A DNA stretch of 64,000 bases from Batrachochytrium dendrobatidis JAM81 (Eukaryota; Chytridiomycota; Chytridiomycetes; Rhizophydiales). The translations under genes were made by a program, and so were the position numbers. Of this stretch, positions 10,643 to 23,141 are shown piece after piece. Each line of letters begins with the position of its first letter. Position 1 is the first letter of the stretch. The notes beneath the pieces were generated by a model that was not told the origin of the DNA, ran no database searches, and was given only the letters and a program-made list of their open reading frames with translations. The stretch lies in assembly GCF_000203795.2 (NCBI RefSeq), contig NW_006281106.1, forward strand, positions 935,302-999,301, written 5' to 3'.

Positions 10643-13600
10643 ATGGAGCCATCCCCTCTTATGCGAACGGATACCTTGGCCAAGGTGAGTAGTTTTTATC
10701 TATACTTGTATATTTTTCAAATAAAACTCCAAAGCCGCTAGATTCCTCGTCCTAAGCCATTCGAGGCTTAGAACGAGTTTGCTATCAAGACAATTTCAGA
10801 TACGAGGGAAGCCGTTGCTTTAGCTGTTGTCGGTTTGGCAGATGGCATGCTGCCGCAACCGTGGCATATAATTATCTACCAGAATGAAGAGTAAACTTCA
10901 AGAATACTCATCATTTACAGCTGTATTCACGTAAAATGGAACACTCTTGCAGTCACTGCTTTTGCTTTGAAATGGAAAATGCTTAAATATTCATTGTGCT
11001 TATTAGAAATTGATTTTAATCGACATCCTCAATTCTTTGCAACATCCATTATATAATCAAAATATGGTTTTGGACTGACCCATTTTTCTTGGATCCTCCT
11101 TTCCCATTTTTGGTATATCCATATATTGTATGATCACCAAGTATTGATTTTGATGTCTGGTGCTGTCAATCAAACTCTACTTTGTTGTATTCTAAAATAT
11201 CTTACGTTTGCGTTCTAGTTTAAAAGAACAAAGATTGCACGTTTTGTAAATGCAACTATACATGTCAATCGTTCAATGTTTGGTGTATAAAAAGAGTTGA
11301 AGATTGAACAAGCGCCAAAAATATGCGATTTACCGGAATTGTGGTGTGAACATTTGCTCAGTATTTTTATACAAAATGAGAACAGGCCAGCAAACTGTCA
11401 AAATTTGTATGGCACAATGCTCAGTAAATTTGGCGGAAACTAACCCAATCATTTCATGAGACTGGCGACTTGTGTACTTTTATTTTACGTGAATACAGCT
11501 GTAATGGCAATAATCGGTGTTTTCAGATCACACTCGTTGAATATTAGACTGCAAGATATTGAATATCTGTTTGTTTTATTGAACCAATTCACAAATTTTG
11601 ATATACTTTGTAAATCTGGACAGTGAATGCTTTTGCTAATATGCCTTTTCATTTGTCGCAACTATAGCTCCTTAAAACCAAAAAGATTGGGGTTATTGGA
11701 GCACTTGCCCTTATATTTAATGCTGCAAGTGGAGTAAGTGGATCGTTTATTTGGAATTGTTTGAAATGTCTTGTTCAAGATTGACAAATTACTAACGTAT
11801 TTATCCAATGCGATTTACAATTCTAGCCTGGAGTTCCGTTTACTGCGTCCAACTTCCATTCGCCAGGCTTACTATACACTGTGCTCATATATCTTTTTTT
11901 CACGGCTATATCAGCATTTTCAGCACTGTTTATCATAGAAGCAATGCAGGCTATTCCTGGAAATTTACACTTTCAGGTAAATTTTTAAATTTAGATTTTG
12001 GAATCGAATGAAGTTGAAAATGCTGGAAAAGCGATACAATGTAAACAAAGCCTACATGTTTTTATATCCTTACTATTGAACTTGACGCGAAACCTGCTTA
12101 TTTTTAATAGGGTTCTGTAGAGTATGCTACTTTAATTAACTTTTACTCAGGACCATGGCAACACATTGTTGGACAAGTGTTTTTATACGGAGCACTTCAA
12201 TCAAATGCCATTCAAAACATCGTTTTGGCGTCGCAGGTAAAACTATCTGGATTTTAATCTGTTGAAACCATTAGACTATTGGCAATACTGACTTTACTTT
12301 TTTTTCATTGATTTGCATGGATTGCATGAATAGGCATCAGATCAGCTGCTAGTTGCCATATTTGGAAAATCATGTGGTCTAGCTATTGACAAAGCAGTCA
12401 CTGGATGGGTGTGTGTTTCTACAAGTGGTGATTTGCCGTCGCCTTTTGGATACACATTTATGCTTTTTACACTTGGATTTCTGGTAAAACTATGCTTATA
12501 TTCCAATATTTTTATAGATTACTTTTTGCTTAAAAATGATATCTGTTTGATGTAGATTGTCATGGTAATGGTAATCCCATTTGGAGTCATGAATATTGAT
12601 GATAATATGGGTATACAGGTTGGTATGTCAAATACTTTATTGACTTTTTTTTCAATGTTTTGAACAGACTCATTATATTGCCTACTTACTTTGATCCGAT
12701 ATATGAATAGGTGCATTTATCGTGTCTATTGCTATCCTGATACAATGGTGCTCTTCATCGATTGCTATAGGCTTGGATGCTCAAAAAATGCCTATACTTG
12801 CTTCGCCCAGCTGGTCCTATGGCCAAGTGACTGGAACAGTCATGCTTAATCTTGCCATCACAACAATCATTCCATCTTGGATTAATCTCAAGGTGTGCTG
12901 TTTCAACGATGTTTTGATTCATTTGTAATTCTTATTAATCAAGTTAAACTAGAGAAAAGATGTAAATGTTCAAAAAGTTGTTTGGCTATCACTTTCATTT
13001 GTCACTGGCGTATTTATTACATTTGGTGTTTTTCGTAAGTTTTGACCGCATGGTCTCAGATAGCATATCAGTAAACACTGGTGTGCTGCCCAGAATTCTG
13101 TGATATTCACTAATGCGAATATACATATCATGTGAATGTTTAGTTGCACTAGGGTTTAATATTGGACCATCAAATAATATTCTTCCAGTTCTATCCTCTA
13201 TGGGCCCACCTGTGATTTTGTCAAAGATCACAGTGTTTTTGTTTGCATATGTCATGCTGATTCCATCAATTCCTGTGAATCTCATCATTTCAAAAGGAAA
13301 CTTGTTTCAAAATAAGATCACGTCGGAAGGTTTGTTTTTATATTGTAAAATGCTTGTTTTTAAAAAAATCATTTTTAAATCAGCACTTATTTCTTGTCGA
13401 TATTCGAGCATTTAGGTATTGCAACTGTTCTCGCATATATCGTTCCTTGGATTGTCGCAATCCCATTGCAAACAGGAGTATCCTTGCTGTCTTTTCAAAG
13501 TTGGACCTCGCTTATATTTGTATCAGTTTCCAATTTTATTGTACCCATGATGATTTATTTAAAATGTCACGAATTTAGACGAGGTTACAATAGAGATAGG

Positions 13601-15042
13601 AGTGCGTGATATTTATATTTCTGTATGGTTGAAAATTATGACAGTTGTTCATTTTAATGGAATTGCATTCAAATAAGCTAATCACTTGGATGCCTTTAAT
13701 TATACACGACTGAATAGTACTGACACCAAAACAACGCGACTTGCTCAAAAGTATTCATGACACTTCAACTACAATTAAAAACTTTATTGACTTGCCCAAA
13801 AAGAAAAAAAAGCGAGCCCATAACCGACGGAATCTTGCGCTCAAAAATCAATCACCTAAAATACTTGAAGTTCCTTTGTCAAAACATGAGGATAAGTCAC
13901 ACTCATTTAAAATCAATACTAGTGAAAGCGATCACGACGAATCATCAATTGTAGCTACATGTCCAGTTGGATATCCAATTGTAGTCGAGTCTAGTACTTT
14001 GGATGTGGGCTCAGCATCACCATCACATATTCATCTCATCACAACACATCAAGAGCTACCACAACGAGAAAATAGCGTTTGGTTTAAAGTGTCTGGGCCA
14101 GACAATGATGAGGTTTCTTCTGAATCTTTGCAACGAAAATCTTTTGATGGGTCTGTGCATGAAGTTCCTTGCGTGGATCCGACATCTTGCACGGATAGTG
14201 ATGATAAAATATATTTGGGCGAAAGTCTTGACGAAATTTTGAGTAGCATTCATGACGAAACCCATGACGAAACCCATGATACACCACATTATTTATTGAT
14301 GGATGTTCCAGATCCAGATATGGAGTACCTTCAAGAAACCAATATGCGTTTAGCTCAAACAACACGTCGATCAACTGTGGCTTCATTTTTTGGAACGTTG
14401 GGGCGACAGCGGAAACCGAATACAGCGCGTGATTCTGATCAGGACGAGGATTCGGTACATATGTCTAATTTAAATCCACCTACTCCACAGCAACTGCGTG
14501 CATCTACATTACCACGTATTAACAGTGAAGCTGATACAGCAGATGTATTTTCACCCTTAACTGTGGATGTCAAGGGTAATACACTGCCTACACCAATATT
14601 GAAATTTATACCCGCTACTTTGCAGAGCGAGTCTTCAATAGCATTAACACCAGCGCAATTGCTGGCAGCACCAGGTCGATCAACGCGGTTTCTTGAGCCA
14701 GTTATCAATACTACTTCTGAATTGTCTGACGGCTTTCACACACCCATTAAAAGTTTGCAAGTGAACTCGGCAGTTTCATGTCACTCTACAAGTACCACAA
14801 GTCAATCCGAATCAATGCTTGGTGACGAAGAAGGTGGGTCGTTTGTCAAGGGCAGTGCCATGGCAGCCAGACTAGCAAGAGCACAAACACTTCCTGTCAA
14901 TCCTCAGTTCAAATCACCAGCCTTTCGCAGTGTGCCTAAATGGATTCCTTTTAGACCGAAACATGTCGCTTGGGTGATTTTGATTATAACAACTTTGGTG
15001 ACAGTCTCCAACGGTGTGCTCAATTTTATTTCACCTTCATGA
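10643..15042 (+). CDS. AAAP-family amino-acid transporter with ~400-residue loop
   Basis: Eleven in-phase exons: 10643-10684, 11668-11733, 11827-11976, 12111-12236, 12334-12483, 12556-12622, 12711-12892, 12953-13034, 13144-13329, 13416-13601, 13718-15042, giving about 853 residues. The first TM segment and motif (GVIGALALIFNAASGPGVPF) and successive hydrophobic helices resemble vacuolar/plasma-membrane amino-acid permeases of the AAAP group (SLC32/36/38-like). After TM10 (LIFVSVSNFIVPMMIYL) comes a hydrophilic region of about 400 residues with lysine-rich (PKKKKKRAHNRR), Ser/Thr-rich and HDETHDETHD segments. A final hydrophobic helix (AWVILIITTLVTVSNGVLNF) closes the protein. The last exon alone looks like a separate gene, but the splice ILTPKQRDLLKSIH joins it in frame. 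Substrate unknown. Intron 1 (983 bp) hosts a TIR element. Confidence 0.78.
10916..11503 (-). mobile_element. TIR element, 588 bp, in transporter intron 1
   Basis: Bounded by TACAGCTGTATTCACGTAAA and ACGTGAATACAGCTGTA, a near-perfect inverted pair with TA edges. The plus strand encodes a mutated zinc-ribbon remnant (RLNKRQKYAIYRNCGVNICS), so this copy lies in the opposite orientation to those at 3354 and 4359. Both Cys pairs are damaged, so it is older than the 419-bp copies. Confidence 0.8.
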
Positions 15043-15267
15043 ATAATAAAAGTTTATAGATTTAGGTGCATATATGGTTGTAATACACTTTATCTAGAGT
15101 TTGCTTTATTTTCGTTTTTGTTCCTATTGTTTTTCACACCATGAGCTCTAATTATTTAATTCCAACTAGTTCATGTGCATAACTAATAAATATGCTTATA
15201 AAAATGACATGTGTTCAGTTGTCAAGATCAATCCAAGATTAACGATTACTGAATCTAGACTTTGTTT

Positions 15268-15691
15268 TACAGCCATATTCACGTAGAATGAGATACTTTT
15301 GTATTGATGTTGTAATGATTGTCTTGGAATAAACAATCGTTGCATATTCGTTGTTGATTATTTCTTTTATTGAAACTCTGTTGTATCCTAACATCAGATA
15401 CATTCGCGTTCTAGTTCAAGAGAACATCTCAGGAATGCAACTCTACATGCCAGTCACCCAGTATTTGAAGGAAAGGAAAGTTGGAGGCTGAACCAATGTC
15501 AAGGATGTGGAATATATTGGAACAGAAATGTAAACATTCGCTCTGTATTTTTGTACAAGAATGAGCATCAAGACTGGTCAACTTTAATGAGTTTATAAAA
15601 TAGTATTGTCCAGTAAGACTGGGACCAATCAAACATGACTATTTATCATGTATTTTAGTTCAATGTTTCATTTTACGTGAATACGACTGCA
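15268..15691 (-). mobile_element. TIR element, ~424 bp, inverted copy of 3354/4359
   Basis: Starts TACAGCCATATTCACGTAGA and ends ACGTGAATACGACTGC. The interior is nearly identical to the reverse complement of the copies at 3354 and 4359, including the zinc-ribbon remnant on the plus strand (15490-15590). It fills the gap between the convergent ends of the transporter and eIF3f genes. Confidence 0.82.
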
Positions 15692-15785
15692 ACAAGAGAA
15701 TAACCGGATTTCATAAATAATCTTTTGTAAAGTCAACATTATTTAACATGAGCATTTCTTTGAAACCAATATTTATTTCAAACTT

Positions 15786-17201
15786 TTAAACCATTTTGTG
15801 CAGCCGCTCAGCAATAGCCAATTGAGTACGAGTGAGATTAGCCAAATAAACCACCATGAGAATATCTTGCATGTGGCTGTTAAACACCTTGGAGAATTCT
15901 GCAGGCTTTATTTGTGGGATAAGAGAAACGGTATCCAAAAGATGGCGACCGAGTGTAGCATTTGGCTTGGTTTCGCCAGAGAGAATCTTTTCGACATATG
16001 CGCATACTACGGTAAGCATATCGTAAACACTTTTTACAGATTCTTCCAGGTTGTCCAGATCGGAAGTCAATGAAGCTTCCATGCTTAGTGATTCGGTTGC
16101 TTTAACAAGAACATCCATGCTGCTTTTATCTGTAGATTGATAGGAAACGGGAAGTTGTACAAAAAAAGATCCCGGTTTTTTAGAGCCTGAATACCAACAG
16201 ATGGACTATATGGTTGGATTTTAAANNNNNNNNNNNNNNNNNNNNNNNNNNNNNNNNNNNNNNNNNNNNNNNNNNNNNNNNNNNNNNNNNNNNNNNNNNN
16301 NNNNNNNNNNNNNNNNNNNNNNNNNTTCAGGCGTATGAACTAAAGCCAGCAGCCAACGCCAATGGATCAACCAGCATCATAAGCGGAGAAGCTGGAGCTG
16401 TTTTCACCAGAAAACATTTCCTGAATCCAAACGGAATTTTCATTCAATTCATTTCCAGTCGCATACCACCCGATAATTGTTTCTTTAGGATTTGTCTGTA
16501 AATGCAAAGCATACATCTTGGTGAAGAAATCCGCATCAACAAAAACCTAGAAAATCGTATGCATGTAGTCAGAGATGGTTAGATGTGAGTTGATATGAAC
16601 AGTTGAGCTAACAAGCAAAACGTGTATTCCATTCGCTTTTGTTTCTCAGCATCAAGCATTTACAATCATATTCGCGTAAAATGGAACATCAAGTGTATAG
16701 ACAGCCAGTCATGATTGGTGTCAATTAGTGAACACAGTTTTTTGAGCTCGCTATTGATTATCTATTCCAAAGCAAGAGACATGCACAGATACAAATGGTC
16801 CATTTTACATGAATAGGGCTGTAAGACTGAATTTGACAAAAGATCAACACTTGAGCCGGGATTACCTTGTGATCCGAAGTCTCAGAGTAGCTCAAAGGAA
16901 AGGAATTAACGACTTGGACTTGGCTCATACCAAACGAGTCTGTGGTACGGACACCGAGGAGAGCACCAATGATTTGGGACTGGGATTCTTTCCGACGCAA
17001 GTAGTGGTCAAGGATAGAGAGAAGAACCAAGGGAGAGACATTTGAGCTGGAAGGAGTGGAGGTGAGTGCAGCAGATGAAGAAGGAAGAGACAGTCGAAGA
17101 AATGAATCAGATTTGCCTGAAAACAAGGATCTTGACGCAGGAGCTGCTTCTTGCTCGCTGCTCTTGTGGCCTGACTGGATCTTGAATTTTTTTGGCGCCA
17201 T
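15786..17201 (-). CDS. Translation initiation factor eIF3 subunit F, interrupted by assembly gap
   Basis: Exon 1 (16866-17201) starts MAPKKFKIQ. After a Ser/Ala-rich leader it enters the MPN domain (SPLVLLSILDHYLRRKESQSQIIGALLG). Exon 2 begins at 16546 (VFVDADFFTKMYALHLQTNPKE, then IIGWYATGNELNENSVWIQ) and runs into the gap. Exon 3 (from the gap to 15786) holds the C-terminal half with SGETKPNATLGRHLL and DILMVVYLANLTRTQLAIAE, typical of eIF3f. As a non-catalytic MPN subunit it helps build the eIF3 scaffold. Near each gap edge the frame slips by one base in an A-run (near 16400 one A too many; near 16185 one A too few), probably consensus errors at contig ends. The MPN/eIF3f call is firm. The intron between exons 1 and 2 carries a 163-bp TIR copy. 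Confidence 0.85.
16226..16325. other. Scaffold gap of 100 N
   Basis: Exactly 100 undetermined bases, the conventional placeholder for a gap of unknown size. It removes part of the central eIF3f coding region. Confidence 0.98.
16661..16823 (+). mobile_element. TIR element, 163 bp, in eIF3f intron
   Basis: Starts TACAATCATATTCGCGTAAA and ends TTACATGAATAGGGCTGTA with TA edges. It retains short blocks from both ends of the family (TCATGATTGGTGTCAA and TCTATTCCAAAGCA) but no coding remnant. A typical internally deleted miniature copy. Confidence 0.75.
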
Positions 17202-17318
17202 TGAATTGTTTCTAAAAGAAAAACTGGACGAAAAAACCAGTTGCACTCATCACGTGACATTATTCACAGATTTCTTCAATTCTTACACTCTTTATTGCTT
17301 ATTGTATTCTCCAACACG

Positions 17319-20300
17319 TTAAACTACCATCAGTCTAGGCGCAATGTTCATCGCCATAAGTTCTTGAAATAGCAACTTGCAAGCATATGGCAAATAAACT
17401 TGTGAAATCTGTGTCTTGTTACGACACGATCGACACTCGAACGAGTTCTTTTTAAGATTAGCTACTGCCATCAAACCACAATGATCACAGACATGAACAC
17501 GGTATGCATCCGATGCATCAAAAAGACGCTCTTTGAGAAAATTGGCTGCTCCGTGAGAGATCATACAATCACGCTCCATTTCACCAAATCGAAGGCCGCC
17601 ATCTCGAGATCTTCCTTCTACAGGCTGGCGAGTAAGAATTTGCAACGGCCCACGTGCACGAGAGTGAATCTTGTCGTCCACCATGTGCTTGAGACGTTGG
17701 TAATAAGTTGGTCCTGTATACACCTGTGCATTAAGCTTGCGGCCCGTGTGACCATTGTATAGCACTTCAAACCCTCGTCGTTGATATCCATACCCTTGCA
17801 AAGCCTGCGAAATCGCTTCAACTGTCACATCTGTAAATGGTGTAGCATCTCCTTCATCTCCAGTAAATGTAGATACTTTGGACAGCAGGCATTCGACAAG
17901 ATGTCCAATCGTCATACGGGATGGAATAGCGTGTGGGTTAATAATAAGATCCGGTGTAATACCATCAGCAGTAAACGGCATATCCTCTGTACGATAAGTA
18001 ATACCAACAGTTCCTTTTTGGCCGTGACGAGATGCAAATTTATCTCCCATATGTGGAATACGAATAGACCGCACTCGCACCTTGACAAATTTAAATCCAT
18101 CTTGATTTGTGGTGATGAGCACTTGATCCACAATACCATTTTCTGTGCTCTTGAGAGGTGTAGAAGCATCTCGCTTGGTATGCATAGTGGTGCGTTGCCC
18201 CAATTCAGTCGAATCTGCTGCAATCGGAACCGTTTTTCCTGTAGTATGTTCAACAACAGTTCAACAACAGTTCAATACAGCTTCAACCAAAAACATAAGA
18301 CTGTCGCCAAGTTTATACAAGCATCATAGACACATACCAATAATAATATCCTCTCCAGAAACACGAACACCTGGAGCAATAAGTCCATCGTCCTCAAGTT
18401 TCTCGTACGTTCCGTGCTTGAGTCGCAACGTAGTATCACGCGAAGGCTTCTCAAGAGTTTCGGTGGAAATCATTCCTACTTTTTTTTCCTGATCCATATA
18501 AACTCGATAATACAAACTGCGGAATAGACCACGATCGATTGAGCTTTGGTTCATAATCAAAGAATCTTCCTGATTATACCCAGAATAACAAGCAATAGCA
18601 ACAACTGCATTGATACCAGCTGGCAAGTCTCGAAAATGCATAAACTCCATCGCACGTGTCGTAGCAAGTGGCTTTTGCGGATAGAAAAGAATATTGGACA
18701 TAGTGTCCATACGAAGTTGAAAATTCGTAAGAAAAAGACCCATGGCCTGTTTACCCATAGCAGATTGGTAAACGTTACGCGGAGATTGGTTGTGATCTGG
18801 AAAAGGAATAATGCTAGCACAAATTCCCAAAATCATACTTGGATGAATCTCACAGTGAGTGTAATTGCGAGTATACACAGTAGCAGACTTGAGACGGCCA
18901 GTTCCTACTTGATGACGCTCTACAACCTGACCTGCTGCTGCCATTCGAGCTTCGGCGAGATCGTCAGGCGTCATGCAGATCATGACAGTCTCTTCTTCCT
19001 CTGTATCAATATATTCTACAACACCATACGATAGAAGATCCTTCCATTGAATTTGGTCTTCATGGAGCTGCTGTACCATTTCTTTAGTAAGAACTAGCGA
19101 CTGCTCAGGTGTAACTACAAACAATGAACGTGCAATACGACCAGCATCGGTGCAAAGGCGGAGTTCTCTGTCGCGCACATCACGAACAACTGATACCTCT
19201 GGTGACACATCAACACTACGACGCAGTCTTCTGAGAGTGCTTACAAGCTGATCAGGATCACGATGAATGCCAACCCATTGGCCGTTCAAGAAAATCTTGG
19301 TTGCTGTAGGAATGGTGCTAGGTGAAATTTCTTCCAAACTTTCCATGGTCCATTCTTCCAAAAACTCCAAAATGGGAGGAGCTGGTGAGCCAACAGTAAT
19401 ATAGCCCATAAGTGATAGATTCTTGACAAGACCACATGCTTGGCCTTCGGGTGTTTCGGCAGGACAGTTGTGTGATACGATAGAATTGGCAAAAAACGAG
19501 TGGTTTTGCGAAACAGTGTTGAAATCATACAATCTCTCTGCTGGTGCTTCTTCAATTGAATGGATGGTGACCCATACAAACCGAGGGGATTCTTTATGTA
19601 CGTACCGATCCTTGAACTCGATCCATGTGATATATTCGTCAGCTGGGGCAGTCGGAATTTCTTTTACATTCAGCATATGAGAGGGATTATGATGTGGCAT
19701 ATTGATTTCTGCTGAAACTGCAGCTTTTGTGCCAAGTCCGGTATGCAACAATTCAAAGGCGTGTTGACATTTGGATCTGTGCTGTTCAATAAAAAATAAA
19801 CTGCCCTTGATCCACTGCACAGGTGCTGAGCTTTGGCTCGTTTTATTAAAGCAGTAGCGATAACCAACTTGCTCATAAAAACGCACAAGATTTTCAGCAG
19901 TGTTGTCAACGTGTAGATGTACTGCATAGCCAGTCTTTTCAGCAGTAATGTGTTTTTCACTACTTACCGACGAACAAATATTAAGCATGCCTAAAAGAGT
20001 TGCGACCTGTTTCAAATACACCACAGTGCTTTCCAAATGATCTGCATCAGTGTGTTGTGTCAGAGCAGACATGGTGGGTTCCCATTTGCCCTCATTGCAT
20101 GAGATAGTAATGTGAGCACCATTTCCGCCAAAAAGAGCACCAAGAAACTCGCGCTTTATGCTAGTTGGTGCGTCCAGTAGCCATTTTGGAAGCAAACAGT
20201 ATCGATGCTGCTTTTCTGCATCATGTGCACCAAGTGTCTGCAAAAGTGCATTTGCTGTGGGAACTAATGTGATACAAATAGCTTTACCGTTGCTATCGTC

Positions 20301-23141
20301 ACATTTGAACCATTTTTGCTGATCGTCTTGGTATCGCACCCAGTGAGCAGGACTAAAGCCAAGAGCCGTCAAATCTGAATTCACTGCAGTTACATCTTCA
20401 TCCTTTTCCACGTACAGCTTGCCACTAAAATCACCAGCAGATAACACGAGACCAAATAACCGAGCTGCAGATTTGACTTTGGACAGTGGAATAGGCACAT
20501 CTACCAGGCCAATTTCAGAAAGTTGCTTGGCAAGCTGAGCAGTGGATGCTGTACATACTTCTTTCTCGGATAGAGTAAGTGTCCATTGTTCAGAAGTGCA
20601 GTACGCTTGCTGCGGGCTTACTAGTAGCGCATGATGTCCAACAGTCAATTCTTCAACTCTAAGCCATTGCCCAGTCAACCCTCGAGTAGTCTCGTCAACT
20701 TTGGCAGCAAACAATGGATGTTCTGGATCAGCCTTGATGACTCGTCCATCATCAAGTGTGATTTTAAGAACCCGTGTAGCATCCTTGGCAAAGTAATGAT
20801 CAATAAGCGAAGGCGACACCACACCAGTCCGAGGTTCGATTGTCGAAACACACGCTCCGTCGACAAGATCCGTTAGTAGCACAACATCCATGCCATTTCC
20901 TAAAACTACCTCGGTATCTCCGCTGAGACAGACCATGCCCCAATGTGTATTATGTAGCTGACGAGGTTTAGCAAGTTTACCTATTCAGTGAATTGTAAAA
21001 AAAATTAAAATGGACTCGAGAACAGCAATTAAATATGCTCGACTTGATACTATGCAATATTAACAGATAAACTCACCATCTCGACCAATAGGAGTGTTTA
21101 GACGACGCAAATGGGATAGTGTAGACGCAAATGTATATCTATTCAGCACCTGACTGACACCGGCGCGAGCCTGCATAAACTTTTTTTGGTCACCCCAGTT
21201 GCCCGTAGCAAGCGAATACTTGAGTCCATTTGTAATGGTGCTAGACTTGACAGCAAGTGACAGATTGAACTCGCGTCCAGACTCCATTGTTATTTGAAGA
21301 TATCGACTCACGTCTTTTGTAAGTTTTCTAAACAGCATACGGAACAGTCCACCGAGCAATGGACCAGCAAGATCAAGACGTTTTTTTCCAAAATGATCAC
21401 GATCATCGGTTTCTCGGCGATCCAATGCAGCCAACAGGAGTCGATGAATCATGTATCCAAAGAAATATGCTTTTGGGGTTTCTAAATGAGGTTTAACACC
21501 CACATGTGGAAGCATTTCTTTTTGCAGAATATCAGCAGCATAGCGAATACGACGTTCTCTTGAAACACCCACTGTAGTGCCACGTTTTCCAATGTAATCC
21601 AATGCAACATCTGTATTCTGAATAACAAAGGCCTCCTCGATACAGGGTTTAAGAAGTTCCAGCATTGCAGTGTCATTAAAATCATAGCATATATGTTCAA
21701 GAATGTGTTGGTCTGCTACAATACCAAGAGCTCGGAAAACAACAATGATAGGAATATCTACTTTGATATAAGGAAGCGATGTTCGAATGGGCTGACCGCC
21801 CTTGTCTTCACTCTTGAGTGACATTCTCTTAATAAAAAGCGTTGACGGAACTTTAGAGCCTGTTGAGCCTTGGCTACGAATTTCACAGCTAAACGAATAG
21901 GACGATGGCTGTGAACGAGAGAATACATACACATGGTTGGTTGCCATGCGCTCTTGCGCAATTAAAACCTTTTCTGAGCCGTTGATCACAAAATAGCCGC
22001 CCTAATGATAGTTGGTTTGTCAATATTTAAAAACTGAACAAGATACTCAAAAAAGCAGTCTTACTTGATCGTGTGGACATTCTCCTACTTGCATAAGGTC
22101 GCGCTGCTCAAGATCAAATAAAATACAGTACTGAGATCGCAACATGATGGGTACTTTTCCAACAAACACCTTTTGATAGCTTGGATCGGACTCTTCTGTT
22201 TCCCATTCGAGATCGTTGGGGTTGGTAACACCAACATTTGCAGGATGTGTAGGATCTGCCACTCGGATTTCCTTTCGCATGTCCAAGTAAAGGGGAGCAG
22301 AATATCTAGTTGGATGCAAGTATTTAAATAGTATATATAAGGGCATGAATAAACGATACGGTTGAATTCAAACGAATAGATGATGAAAACATTAAACAGC
22401 TGCCCTTACGTTAGATTACGCAAACGAGCCTCATGAGGGAACATACTGGCAGTACTACCATCGGACTCGGTCATTGTAGGTTTACTAAGATAAATCTGAC
22501 CAAAATGGATCACATATTGTTTCTAAAAAGCAATATAAAATAACAATAGAGATGTTGAATTAGGACTAAAGTGGTTCAGAATCCAAGCAATAGTAACATA
22601 TAGACCAGATCTATTGATACGCTCATGTACAACGACTGGATGAATTGGACAGCTCCAAAAATGGCAATTTGATGATGTTATGAGAAAATAAACACACCGT
22701 CATATCATTCTCTTGGCCAGTATGCTGAGTAGTAGTTTGTAATAGCAACTGTGCATTTTCATCGACAATATCCTGCATAGTATTTTGAATGAACTCGTCA
22801 AAAGAGTCCAGTTGCTGTCTGACAAGACCTTTCTCGTTGAAAAACGAAGTGATGACAGCCCAACAATCCTCCTGAGTGATATCCTCATCACCAAACTGGT
22901 CATAATCGTACTCTTCCTCTTGCGCATATCCTGTTTACGCAGTTAAGACAGTGCGAGAATAAGACCAGTGACAGTCATACATATACACATGATCAGTATT
23001 CTTGTCCAAATGCGACTGTTCAAGCCATGCCGACTCCAACAGCAACACACAATGCAGCAACGGAACACACAATGCAGCATTACCAATTTCCTCTACTTCA
23101 ACGCCTGACATGGTGTTGAAATCACCATCATCCATGTCCAT
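17319..23141 (-). CDS. RPB2: RNA polymerase II second-largest subunit, with in-frame intein
   Basis: Seven in-phase exons: 23084-23141, 22698-22930, 22410-22522, 22065-22305, 21077-22001, 18338-20980, 17319-18238. The precursor is about 1710 residues; removing the 488-residue intein leaves about 1222, the normal Rpb2 size. Recognisable blocks in order: [110 protein letters not shown] (active-site region), [26 protein letters not shown], and a zinc-binding C-terminus (CDHCG...CRSC, then [16 protein letters not shown]). The C-terminal [13 protein letters not shown] favours Pol II over Pol I/III. The divergent neighbour is lipoate ligase, 386 bp away. The stop is 117 bp upstream of the eIF3f start, same strand. 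Confidence 0.95.
19467..20930 (-). mobile_element. RPB2 intein, 488 residues, decayed LAGLIDADG endonuclease
   Basis: The insertion splits the invariant [13 protein letters not shown]. It opens with Cys1 ([10 protein letters not shown], block A), has a block B His ([10 protein letters not shown]), a block F-like [17 protein letters not shown], and ends SIVSHN before the +1 Cys. All residues needed for protein splicing are present (Cys1, block B His, His-Asn, Cys+1), although the usual Thr of the block B TxxH is Asp. The central part matches a two-motif homing endonuclease, but the motifs read [13 protein letters not shown] and [12 protein letters not shown]. The catalytic Asp positions are Ala and Asn. 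It is inferred to splice but no longer cut DNA. Inteins in chytrid RPB2 have been reported before. Confidence 0.93.

Noticed and set aside
13741..15042. Separate 433-residue gene
   Set aside because: The frame begins with TTG, has no suitable ATG near the front, and an in-phase splice connects it to the transporter exon ending at 13601.
18546..19034. 162-codon plus-strand frame
   Set aside because: Antisense shadow of the RPB2 catalytic exon.
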